Below are positions 22,028 through 30,097 of a stretch of 64,000 nt of DNA, piece by piece. Under the pieces are notes generated by a model. That model worked only from the letters and a program-made list of their open reading frames with translations. It searched no databases and had not been told where the DNA came from. Within the stretch, counting starts at the first letter, position 1; each line of letters begins with the position of its first letter. The position numbers were made by a program, and so were the translations under genes. Origin of the DNA: an uncultured Propionibacteriaceae bacterium (GTDB lineage: Bacteria > Actinomycetota > Actinomycetes > Propionibacteriales > Propionibacteriaceae); NCBI GenBank assembly GCA_937926975.1, contig CALBCJ010000002.1, forward strand, positions 1 through 64,000, read 5' to 3'.

Positions 22028-23755
22028 ATGGCCACCACCGTCACCTCGCCGGCGGCCGGGCAACCGGCCGTCCGGCGGGTCCGCGGCAGCACCGACGTCC
22101 CGACCCTGGTCGTGACCTGCCTGGTGGTGCTGCTGCTGGGGCTGCTGATCATCTACCCGCTGCTGCGGATCCTGACCACCGCGGTCAGCCCGGCCGGGTC
22201 GGCGGTGATGACCGAGATGGTCACCTCCCCGGTCAACCGGAAGATCCTGGGCAACACGGTCCTGCTGGGCTCGGTGGTCGGCCTGCTGGGGACCCTGATC
22301 GGCTTCCTGATGGCCTTCCTCCAGGTCCGGGTGGCGCTGCCCGGCAAGCGGCTGCTGCACCTGGTGTCGCTGCTGCCCGTGGTCTCGCCGCCGTTCGCGG
22401 TGGCGACCGCGGTGATCTCGCTGTTCGGCCGCCGCGGCATCATCACCCACAGCCTGCTCGGCTGGCAGACCCAGCTGTACGGGCTGCCCGGGCTGGTGCT
22501 GGTGCTGGTGCTGTCGTTCTTCCCGGTCGCGTACATGAACTTCAAGGGCCTGCTGGAGTCGCTCGACCCGGCCCTCGACGAGGCAGCCGCCGACCTCGGC
22601 GCCACCGCCTGGACGAGGTTCCGGACGGTGACCGTGCCGCTGCTGGCGCCCGGTTTCGCCGCCTCCTTCCTGCTGCTCTTCGTCGAGTCGATCGCCGACC
22701 TGGCGAACCCGCTAGTGATCGGGGGCGACTTCACCGTCCTCGCTAGCCGCGCGTACATCGCGATCACCGGCGAGTACGACGTCGCCTCGGGAGCCGCGTA
22801 CTCGGTGGTGCTGCTGGTGCCAGCGGTGCTGGTCTTCTTGATCCAGCGCTACTGGGTGAGCCGCAAGAGCGTCGTCTCGGTCACCGGCAAGCCCGCCGGC
22901 AAGCCCACCCTGCTGTCGGGGCGGGGCACGATCCCGCTGATCGTGGCCGGCTACCTGGTGCTGGGCACGGTCGCGCTGATCTACATCACGGTGCTGCTGG
23001 GCGGCTTCGTCAAGATCCTCGGGATCAACAACGAGATCACCCTCGACAACTACGCGTACGTGCTGGGCGGGATCGGCAACGAGTCGATCAAGGACACGAC
23101 CCTCCTGGCCGCGCTGGCGACCCCGGTCGCCGGCCTGCTCGGGATGCTGATCGCCTGGCTGGTCGTCCGCAAGCTGCGCCGGCTGTCCGGGGCGCTCGAC
23201 CTGCTCGGCATGCTCGGCCTGGCCGTACCGGGAACCGTCGTCGGCATCGGCTACGCGATCGCCTTCAGCACGCCCTGGATCGTCGGGAACCGGATGTACT
23301 TCCCGGCGCTGGCCGGCGGCGGCGGCATCCTCGGCGGGGCGGGCGCGATCGTCATGGTGTACGTGATCCGCTCCCTGCCGTCGGGGCAGCAGACCGGGAT
23401 CGCGGCGCTGCGCCAGATCGACCCGGCCATCGACGAGGCCTCCGCCTCGCTCGGCGCCGACTCCATCACCACCTTCCGCCGGGTCACCCTGCCGCTGATC
23501 CGGCCGGCCTTCCTGGCGGGGCTGATCTACGCCTTCGCCCGGTCAATGACCACCATCTCGGCGATCATCTTCATCACCACCCCGCAGACCCAGATCATGA
23601 CCAAGCAGATCCTGGCCGAGGTCGACGCCGGCCGGTTCGGCAACGCGTTCGCCTTCAGCACCGTGCTGCTGTGCATCGTGCTGGCCGTGATGGGTGTGCT
23701 CTCACTCCTTGTCCGGGGCAACCCGGCTGCCCGAACCGTGGGAGGCGGACAGTGA
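22028..23755 (+). CDS. ABC importer permease, duplicated FbpB/AfuB type
   Basis: A 575-residue membrane protein made of two permease units. Each has the cytoplasmic EAA loop that docks on the ATPase: DEAAADLGATAWTRFRTVTVPL in the first half and DEASASLGADSITTFRRVTLPL in the second (quoted with the loop residues E-A-A and G as keys). About 12 transmembrane helices are visible. This fused-dimer form is typical of ferric-iron and related importers. It sits between its binding protein and ATPase, and its stop overlaps the ATPase GTG start. Confidence 0.92.
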   Translation: MATTVTSPAAGQPAVRRVRGSTDVPTLVVTCLVVLLLGLLIIYPLLRILTTAVSPAGSAVMTEMVTSPVNRKILGNTVLLGSVVGLLGTLIGFLMAFLQVRVALPGKRLLHLVSLLPVVSPPFAVATAVISLFGRRGIITHSLLGWQTQLYGLPGLVLVLVLSFFPVAYMNFKGLLESLDPALDEAAADLGATAWTRFRTVTVPLLAPGFAASFLLLFVESIADLANPLVIGGDFTVLASRAYIAITGEYDVASGAAYSVVLLVPAVLVFLIQRYWVSRKSVVSVTGKPAGKPTLLSGRGTIPLIVAGYLVLGTVALIYITVLLGGFVKILGINNEITLDNYAYVLGGIGNESIKDTTLLAALATPVAGLLGMLIAWLVVRKLRRLSGALDLLGMLGLAVPGTVVGIGYAIAFSTPWIVGNRMYFPALAGGGGILGGAGAIVMVYVIRSLPSGQQTGIAALRQIDPAIDEASASLGADSITTFRRVTLPLIRPAFLAGLIYAFARSMTTISAIIFITTPQTQIMTKQILAEVDAGRFGNAFAFSTVLLCIVLAVMGVLSLLVRGNPAARTVGGGQ

Positions 23756-24879
23756 CCACAGACCAGCCCAGCGACCGTGCCGCGACCTCCGGAGAGGTGG
23801 CGCTGCGCTCGGTAACCAAGCAGTTCCCGACCAAGGCCGGCACGTTCACCGCGGTCGACAGCATCGACCTGGTGACCACGCCGGGAGAGTTCGTGACCCT
23901 GCTCGGCCCGTCCGGCTGCGGCAAGACCACGACGCTGCGGATGGTGGCCGGCTTCGAGACCCCGACCAGCGGCACGATCACCCTGGACGGGGCGGACATG
24001 GTCCGGCTCACCCCCGACAAGCGGCCGATGTCGATGGTCTTCCAGAGCTACGCCCTGTTCCCGCACCTGACGGTCCGCCAGAACGTCGAGTACGGGCCGA
24101 AGCTGCAGCGGCTCGGCTCGTCCGAGATCGCGACCCGGGTCGCCGAGGCGCTGGAGTCGATGGGGCTGACCCGGCTGGCTGACCGGGCCCCGGCTCAGAT
24201 GTCGGGCGGTCAGCAGCAGCGGGTGGCGCTGGCCCGGGCGATGGTGATGCGGCCCAAGGTGCTGCTCTTCGACGAGCCCCTGTCGAACCTGGACGCCAAG
24301 CTGCGGGTCCAGATGCGTACCGAGATCCGTCGGCTGCAGCAGGAGATGGGGATCACCGCGCTGTACGTCACGCACGACCAGGACGAGGCGATGGCCTTGT
24401 CAGACCGGATCGTGGTGATGAGTGACGGCCGGATCGAGCAGATGGGCCGCCCGGAGGAGATCTACCGCCGCCCGGCCTCGGTCTTCGTCGCCGACTTCAT
24501 CGGGCAGGCGAACTTCCTGAAGGCCACCGTCACCAGCCACGGCGACGGCGAGGCCACGGTCCAGGTGCTCGGCACGGCGCGGACCCTGCCGGCCGCCGAC
24601 GGGGCCCGCGACGCCACGGAGCACGTGGTGCTGGTCCGGCCCGAGTCGGTGCAGGTGAGCCCGGCCGACAGCCGGGAAGGGGTCGTCGGCGACCACGGCC
24701 GGATCCTGCACGCGGTCTTCTACGGCTCGACCGTCGAGTACGACATCACGACCGAGGCCGGGCGGATCATCGCCGTGGTCTCCGACCCCGACCCGGACCA
24801 GATCCTCGCTGAGGGGGCCGAGGTCACGGTCGACTTCCCCCGCGACCGGGGCTGGCTGCTTGGCCAGGCGTCCTCCTAG
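23752..24879 (+). CDS. ABC importer ATP-binding protein (FbpC/PotA type)
   Basis: A 375-residue ATPase. Walker A is GPSGCGKTT, the Q-loop MVFQSYALFPH, the signature MSGGQQQR, Walker B VLLFDEPLSNLD, and the H-loop VTHDQDEAM. The last 130 residues form a TOBE-like regulatory domain. GTG 23752 gives a GTGA overlap with the permease stop; the longer upstream frame is a shadow of the permease. It energises uptake by the two genes before it. Together they form a complete importer. Confidence 0.93.
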   Translation: MTTDQPSDRAATSGEVALRSVTKQFPTKAGTFTAVDSIDLVTTPGEFVTLLGPSGCGKTTTLRMVAGFETPTSGTITLDGADMVRLTPDKRPMSMVFQSYALFPHLTVRQNVEYGPKLQRLGSSEIATRVAEALESMGLTRLADRAPAQMSGGQQQRVALARAMVMRPKVLLFDEPLSNLDAKLRVQMRTEIRRLQQEMGITALYVTHDQDEAMALSDRIVVMSDGRIEQMGRPEEIYRRPASVFVADFIGQANFLKATVTSHGDGEATVQVLGTARTLPAADGARDATEHVVLVRPESVQVSPADSREGVVGDHGRILHAVFYGSTVEYDITTEAGRIIAVVSDPDPDQILAEGAEVTVDFPRDRGWLLGQASS

Positions 24880-24886
24880 CAGACGC

Positions 24887-24914
24887 GACGGGCCGTACCC
24901 CTGCACGGCCCGTC
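24887..24914. terminator. Bidirectional terminator between convergent genes
   Basis: The arms GACGGGCCGT (24887-24896) and ACGGCCCGTC (24905-24914) form a perfect 10-bp stem with an 8-base loop. It falls in the 43-base gap between the ATPase stop and the stop of the convergent peptidase gene, so it can serve both. Confidence 0.8.
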
Positions 24915-24922
24915 TGCGCTGG

Positions 24923-26755
24923 TCACGGCTTGCAGTACAGCCCGTCCGGCGGCACCTTCCCCTCGGCGAAGTACGCCACCACGGCCTCGTCGATGCAGGC
25001 GCTCTTGCCGTTGCCGTACGTGGCGTGCCCGTTGCCCTCGTACGTGACCAGCACGCCCGACTCCAGCTTGTCGGCCATCCAGGCCGAGAACTGGTACGGG
25101 GTGGCCGAGTCACCTGTGGCCCCGATCACCACGATCGGACTGGCCCCGGCCCCCGTGATCTCGAACGGCTTGGTGCCGGCGACCGGCCACTGGGTGCAGG
25201 TCACCCCCGGGCCGAAGTACTTGCCGAAGACCGGCGCCTTCTTCTGGTTGAGCTGCCAGTCGGCGAACGCCCGCTCACTCCCGTCGTCCTGGTGGTCGGC
25301 GCAGCCGATCGCCGGGAACGCGAAGTGGGAGGTGTCGTACTGCCCGTTCGGGTTCCGGTCCCGCAGCAGGTCGGCCACCCGCAGCAGGCTGGCGCCGTCG
25401 CCCCTCCTGGCCTGCTCTAGCGCTGTGGTCAGGGCGTCCCACTCGGACGAGTCGAAGTACAGGAACATGGCGATCCCGTCCAGCGCCAGCGACTGGGTCA
25501 GCTTGCGGGTCCCGTCACCCGTGGCCGGGCTCTGGTCCAGCTTCTCCAGCAGGTCGACGATCGTCTTCAGCACCTCGTCCTTGGTTGACCCGAGCGGGCA
25601 GCTGCCGGACTTCGCGCAGTACTCGGCGTAGTTGCCCAGCGCCAGGTCGAAGCCGCTGGCCTGGATCACCGACTCGTCGTCGGTGATGTTCACGGCCGCG
25701 TCGAGGACCAGCTTGCCGACCCTCTGGGGGAACTTCTCTGCGTACACGGCGCCGATGTACGTGCCGTACGAGTAGCCGAGGTAGTTGAGCTCGGAGTCGC
25801 CCATGAGGTGGCGCATCAGGTCCAGGTCCTGCACCGTGTCCAGGGTGGAGATGTGGTGCAGGAGCGGCCCGGACTTCTCCAGGCAGCCCTGCCCGAGAGC
25901 CCGGTACCCGGCCAGCAGCGCCTGCTTCTCGGCCTCGTCGTCGGGCGACTGGTCGAGCTGCATGAGGGCGTCGATCTCGGCACCGTTGTGGCACACCACG
26001 GGGGTCGAGGTGCCGGTCCCGCGCGGGTCCCAGCCCACGATGTCGTACATCTCCAGGCCGGTCCGGTTGAACCGGGCCGCCAGCCCGATCCCGCCGGAGC
26101 CCGGGCCGCCCGGGTTCACGAAGATGGTGCCGACCTTCTCCTGGGTCGCCTTCACCCGCGACAGCGTGAGGGTGAGCGCCTGCCCGTCCGGCGCGGCGTA
26201 GTCCAGCGGCGCGGCGATCCTGGTGCACTCGAGGTCCACCCCGCCGATCGTGCACGGCTGCCACAGGACCTTCTGGCTGGTGTAGCGGCCCATGCCCGAG
26301 CCGGCGGGCGGGTTGATGAAGCCCGGCGGCTTCACGTCTGGCACCGGCAGCTGGGGCCGGTCGGGAGAGTCCAGCCTGCGGCTGGTGGTCGCCGTCGGCG
26401 ACGGGACGGGCGGCTTGCTGACCGGCTGCCCGGCGGCGGACGGGCTCGGCAGGAGCGTCGGGGTTGGGAGCGGGGTGTTGCCCTCCCCCTGCCGGGACCA
26501 CCAGATCCCCACCCCCGCCAGCAGGGCCAGCACCAGGACGCCTGCGATGATCCCCAGGGTCAGGCCGGCCGACGACTTCCGCGGCCCGGGCCCGGACGGG
26601 GGGCCTCCGCTCCCGTACGGGCCGGGGCGCTGGGCGTGGAGTGCTCCTGGCTGCAGAGCACCGCCGCTGCCCAGGTACGCAGGCGGCTGCTGACCGGGCG
26701 GCTGGCCGGACGAGCCGAAGGATGACGGGTTCTGCCCGTTCGGGACGCTGCTCAC
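24923..26755 (-). CDS. Membrane-anchored alpha/beta-hydrolase peptidase (TAP/SlpD type)
   Basis: A 610-residue protein. A Pro/Gly-rich cytoplasmic N-terminus precedes one transmembrane helix (LGIIAGVLVLALLAGVGIWW) and a Pro/Thr stalk. The hydrolase domain has the oxyanion region NPGGPGSGG, VGWDPRGTG, the nucleophile elbow GYSYGT (Ser) and a C-terminal TAP-like domain with GATGDSATPY (Asp) and GNGHATYG (His). Such enzymes trim peptides from the N-terminus outside the cell. GTG 26755 lies seven bases after the -10 TACCCT (26763-26768), so the mRNA is probably leaderless. Confidence 0.9.
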   Translation of the reverse strand: MSSVPNGQNPSSFGSSGQPPGQQPPAYLGSGGALQPGALHAQRPGPYGSGGPPSGPGPRKSSAGLTLGIIAGVLVLALLAGVGIWWSRQGEGNTPLPTPTLLPSPSAAGQPVSKPPVPSPTATTSRRLDSPDRPQLPVPDVKPPGFINPPAGSGMGRYTSQKVLWQPCTIGGVDLECTRIAAPLDYAAPDGQALTLTLSRVKATQEKVGTIFVNPGGPGSGGIGLAARFNRTGLEMYDIVGWDPRGTGTSTPVVCHNGAEIDALMQLDQSPDDEAEKQALLAGYRALGQGCLEKSGPLLHHISTLDTVQDLDLMRHLMGDSELNYLGYSYGTYIGAVYAEKFPQRVGKLVLDAAVNITDDESVIQASGFDLALGNYAEYCAKSGSCPLGSTKDEVLKTIVDLLEKLDQSPATGDGTRKLTQSLALDGIAMFLYFDSSEWDALTTALEQARRGDGASLLRVADLLRDRNPNGQYDTSHFAFPAIGCADHQDDGSERAFADWQLNQKKAPVFGKYFGPGVTCTQWPVAGTKPFEITGAGASPIVVIGATGDSATPYQFSAWMADKLESGVLVTYEGNGHATYGNGKSACIDEAVVAYFAEGKVPPDGLYCKP

Positions 26756-26844
26756 ACCGGGGAGGGTAGCTCAGGTGCCGGGCGGTGCGCACGAGTCGCG
26801 GTGGGGTCTGTCAGCCCGTCCGGCTCGTGGTGGCGAGAAGGTGC

Positions 26845-27672
26845 TCACCCGCTCGGGGGGCTGGTCTTGCCCGGACCTCGACAGACCTCGCTGAGCGGGC
26901 AGGTGTGGTGCTCGCCGCTGGGGCAGCGGACGGTGACCGACCGGGTCAGGACCGATCGTGCAACCACCACCGCGGGGCCGTCAGCGGTGTCGACCTGCTC
27001 TCCCAGCCGGGGGGCGTCGCGGTCGAAGTCCTGGTAGAGCGGGTGCTCGTACGCGAGGCAGCACTTGAGCCGCCCGCAGGCGCCCTGGATCTGCAGCGGG
27101 TTGCTGGTCAGGTCCTGGTCGCGGACCATGCGCATCGTGACCGGCTCGAAGACGGTGAGGAAGCTGGAGCAGCACAGGTCCCGGCCGCAGGAGCCGACCC
27201 CGCCGTGGACCCGGGCGGCGTCCCGGGCCCCGATCTGGCGCAGGTCGATCCGGGCCTGCAGCGTCCGGGCGAGGTCCGACAGCAGCGCCCGGAAGTCGAC
27301 CCGGTGCGGCGCGGTGTAGTAGACGGCGACCATCCGCCCGTACTCGGCGGAGCGGTCGATGTAGTCCACGGCGACCACCTTCATCGGGATCTGGTGGCTG
27401 GCGACCAGCGACCGGACGACCGCGGTGATCGTGGCCTTGGTCTGGGTGTTGGCCTCGGCCCGCTCCAGGTCCTCGGGCCCGGCCGGCCCGGCGCAGACCG
27501 GCAGCCCGCCCGGGACCGAGCCGGTCTCGCCGACCCACACCACGGTCGCCACCTCCGGGCCCTCGCTGGTCGGGACCAGCACCCGGTCACCGACCGTCGG
27601 CTGGTACGGACCAGGGTCGGCGTAGTACAGACGCCCGTACGGCGTGAACGTGACCGCCATCACCCCTGACAC
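26845..27672 (-). CDS. ricT: PSP1-domain protein (RicT-like)
   Basis: A 275-residue PSP1 protein. The family signature appears as GRLYYADPG, VAVDYIDRSAEYGRMVAVYYTAPHRVDFR (tyrosine- and His-rich core), CGRDLCCSSFL and GRLKCCLAYEHPLY. The paired cysteines are those that bind iron-sulfur in RicT, which with RicA and RicF affects RNA processing in Bacillus. In Actinobacteria the gene is usually close to holB and tmk; here holB is 5 kb away on the same strand. GTG 27672 lies six bases after TAGGCT (27679-27684), supporting a leaderless start. Confidence 0.9.
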   Translation of the reverse strand: MSGVMAVTFTPYGRLYYADPGPYQPTVGDRVLVPTSEGPEVATVVWVGETGSVPGGLPVCAGPAGPEDLERAEANTQTKATITAVVRSLVASHQIPMKVVAVDYIDRSAEYGRMVAVYYTAPHRVDFRALLSDLARTLQARIDLRQIGARDAARVHGGVGSCGRDLCCSSFLTVFEPVTMRMVRDQDLTSNPLQIQGACGRLKCCLAYEHPLYQDFDRDAPRLGEQVDTADGPAVVVARSVLTRSVTVRCPSGEHHTCPLSEVCRGPGKTSPPSG

Positions 27673-27693
27673 GACCCCAGCCTATGGCCGCTC

Positions 27694-28680
27694 TCACACC
27701 CGATAACGCTCTAGCAGGGTCGAGATTGTCTGCTCGGTCTCGGCGTCCTGGATCAGCATCTCCGGGTGCTCGGTGTAGTAGCTGACGATCTGGCGGGCAC
27801 CGACTGAGAACGGCACCCGGCAGGCGAAGCCGGGAACCAGCCGCTTGATCAGCGAGTTGTCGAAGATCGTGCAGTTGGCCTTGTCACCGAGCAGTCCGTC
27901 GCCCCAGTCGGGGTCGGCGGCGCGGATCGCGTCGGAGGGGACGTGCACGATCCGGGGCCGGACCCCGGCCGCGCGGGCCAGGCAGCCGACGATCTCGTCC
28001 CAGGTCAGCCACTCGTCGCTGGTGATGTGGACCGCCTGCCCGAGCGCCCCGGCGTGCCCGAGCAGGCCGACGAAGCCCTGGGCGAAGTCGGTGGTGTGGG
28101 TCAGGGTCCACAGCGAGGTGCCGTCGCCGTGGACGATCACCTCCTGGCCGTTGAGCAGCCGCTTCAGCATCGTGTGCCGCCCGCCCAGGATCGTCCCGGT
28201 CCGGTCGTACGTGTGGGACGGGCGGACGATCGTCACTGGCAGCTGCTGCTCCCGCCAGCGCCGGACCAGCAGCTCCTCGCAGGCAATCTTGTCGCGGCTG
28301 TACTGCCAGTACGGGTTGGCCAGGGTGGTGGCCTCGGTGATCGGCAGCACCCGGGCCGGGGTCTGGTACGCGGAGGCCGAGCTGATGAAGATGTACTGCC
28401 CGAACGCTCCCGACAGGGCCTGCAGCGACTGCTCCAGCTGGTCGGGAGTGAAGGACAGGAAGTCGCAGACGGTGTCGAACCTGTGCCCGGCCACCGCCCG
28501 GGCCAGGCTGTCGGGGTCGCGGACGTCGGCCTTGATGAGCTCGGCCCCGCCGGGCACCGGGCGGACGCTGCTCTGCCCCCGGTTCAGCACCGTGACCTGG
28601 TGCCCACGCTCCACCGCCAGCCGGACGCTGGCGTGCGAGATCACGCCAGTGCCGCCCAAGAACAAGACCCGTGTCGTCAT
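27694..28680 (-). CDS. NAD-dependent epimerase/dehydratase (SDR family)
   Basis: A protein of about 328 residues with an N-terminal Rossmann fold: VLFLGGTGVISHASV binds NAD(P). The mid-region has the SSASAY stretch and a shifted YSRDKIACEE that supplies the catalytic Tyr and Lys (Y-x-x-x-K). The later parts (IVRPSHTYDRTG, HGDGTSLWTLTHTTDFA) match extended SDRs that act on nucleotide sugars. The substrate is not determined. ATG 28680 opens MTTRVLFLGG; ATG 28698 would add six residues without a ribosome site. It separates ricT from the DoxX gene on the same strand. Confidence 0.87.
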   Translation of the reverse strand: MTTRVLFLGGTGVISHASVRLAVERGHQVTVLNRGQSSVRPVPGGAELIKADVRDPDSLARAVAGHRFDTVCDFLSFTPDQLEQSLQALSGAFGQYIFISSASAYQTPARVLPITEATTLANPYWQYSRDKIACEELLVRRWREQQLPVTIVRPSHTYDRTGTILGGRHTMLKRLLNGQEVIVHGDGTSLWTLTHTTDFAQGFVGLLGHAGALGQAVHITSDEWLTWDEIVGCLARAAGVRPRIVHVPSDAIRAADPDWGDGLLGDKANCTIFDNSLIKRLVPGFACRVPFSVGARQIVSYYTEHPEMLIQDAETEQTISTLLERYRV

Positions 28681-28766
28681 GGGTCCATCAAACCTCATGG
28701 GGCGCGGCCAGGTGTCGCCGGCTCGCGTCTTTGGGCTGGTCCCGGTCCAGAGCCGGCCGCACGTCC

Positions 28767-29975
28767 TCAGGCCACCAGGCGGTCGTTCTTGCGCTGGACC
28801 CGGCCGGAGTAGATGGAGCCGTCGATCCCGGCCCGGCCTCCGCCGACGGTGACGAAGAACAGGCCCAGCACGGCCAGCACCAGGTCCAGGTCACCGAGGA
28901 AGCCGAAGTAGCCAGGCTGGATGATGTCGGCCGCGCCCCAGTCCACGAAGGCCAGCAGCACCACCGCGTACGCGAGCAGCAGGAAGCCCGCGACCCGGGT
29001 CCCCAGGCCCAGCAGCAGCATCAGGGCGATCCCGATCTCGAGGCCGATGGTGACCCAGCTGAGCAGGGCGCCGTTGCGCAGCAGGCTCTGGTCCCAGACC
29101 TGCCGGGTCAGCGCCAGCTCTGCCCAGTGCCGCCAGGCCCGGACCCCCAGCACCCCGACGACCACCAGCCGCAGCAGCAGGAAGCCGAGGGAAGGGAACG
29201 GCTTGTACGTCGAGGGCGTGGTGAACGGGACCACGGGCTCCGGGGCGTCAGGGGTCTCGGCTGCCCGGACCTGGCCCAGGGAGCGCTCCCGGGCGGCGGC
29301 CCGCTCCTGGCGACGCAGCCGGGCGCTCTCGGGAGCGCTCAGTACGGCGGTCTGGCCGGCGGCCGCCGACGGCGACTCGCTGCGGAACAGGTCATCGATG
29401 TCCGTAGCCGGAGCAGGGTTGGAGGCCAGCGCCTCGGCCGGAGCAGGGTCCACCACCGGTGCGTCCGGGTCGGCCTCCGGCGCGTCTGCCGCCAGCGCCT
29501 GGGTTGCGGCCGGGTCCACCGCCGCCGCCTCGGTCGCAGCCGGGTCCACCGCCGCCGTCTCGGTCGCAGCCGGGTCCACCACCAGCGCCTGAGTCGCAGC
29601 CGGGTCACTGACCACCGGGTCGCTGGCGATCACCTGGTCGTGCTCCTGGGCGGCCGGTGGTGCCTGCTCGGCCTCGTCAGCCGCCTGCCTGGCGGTGGGC
29701 TCGCCCGGGTCTGCGGCCTGCTGGTCCAGGGCGAGCGGCTCCGCGGCAGGTGCCGCCTCCGGCGCCGCCGGCACCTCGGGCGCTCCCGCCGGCACCTCGT
29801 CCGGGCGCGTGGTCGCGGCGGTTGGCTCGCTCGGTACGGCCGCGCTCGGCTGGGCTCCCGGCCCGGAGGACGACCCGGTCCTCGGCTGGCTCTGCGGTGC
29901 CGGCGCGGACGGGGGAAGCCCGGCGCCCGGGTTGGTCCGGGTGGCGTCAGGGGTCGGCTGATAGGGCTCGGTCAC
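28767..29975 (-). CDS. DoxX-family membrane protein with a long disordered N-terminus
   Basis: A 402-residue protein. Residues 1-235 are almost entirely Ala, Pro, Asp, Glu and Gln, with DPAAT repeated every ten residues. Residues 250-390 hold four hydrophobic helices (LGFLLLRLVVVGVLGVRAW, IGLEIGIALMLLLGLGTRV and two more), the DoxX fold. DoxX proteins often act with thiol or quinone oxidoreductases; no partner is adjacent. The acidic N-terminus probably stays flexible in the cytoplasm. GTG 29975 follows GGAGGA. Confidence 0.82.
   Translation of the reverse strand: MTEPYQPTPDATRTNPGAGLPPSAPAPQSQPRTGSSSGPGAQPSAAVPSEPTAATTRPDEVPAGAPEVPAAPEAAPAAEPLALDQQAADPGEPTARQAADEAEQAPPAAQEHDQVIASDPVVSDPAATQALVVDPAATETAAVDPAATEAAAVDPAATQALAADAPEADPDAPVVDPAPAEALASNPAPATDIDDLFRSESPSAAAGQTAVLSAPESARLRRQERAAARERSLGQVRAAETPDAPEPVVPFTTPSTYKPFPSLGFLLLRLVVVGVLGVRAWRHWAELALTRQVWDQSLLRNGALLSWVTIGLEIGIALMLLLGLGTRVAGFLLLAYAVVLLAFVDWGAADIIQPGYFGFLGDLDLVLAVLGLFFVTVGGGRAGIDGSIYSGRVQRKNDRLVA
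29491..29610 (-). repeat. 30-bp tandem repeat coding DPAAT units
   Basis: Four consecutive 30-bp units at 29491, 29521, 29551 and 29581 share CAGCCGGGTCCACC-like cores and encode ten-residue units (VVDPAATETA, AVDPAATEAA and so on) within the disordered part of the DoxX protein. The period is a multiple of three, so copy-number changes would keep the frame. Confidence 0.85.
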
Positions 29976-30085
29976 GGCTGGTCCTCCGGGCTTAGGTTGC
30001 GCTCCACTGTTTCATCCCGCACCCTCGCGAGCCGTCAAGACACACGGGGTTGCCCGATCGTGACCCACGCGGGCCGCCGCTCCCC

Positions 30086-30091
30086 TAACGT
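30086..30091 (+). promoter_or_regulatory. -10 element of a leaderless mRNA (D-lactate dehydrogenase)
   Basis: TAACGT lies six bases before ATG 30098 and there is no ribosome-binding sequence, so transcription should begin at or next to the start codon. Confidence 0.6.
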
Positions 30092-30097
30092 GTCGTT

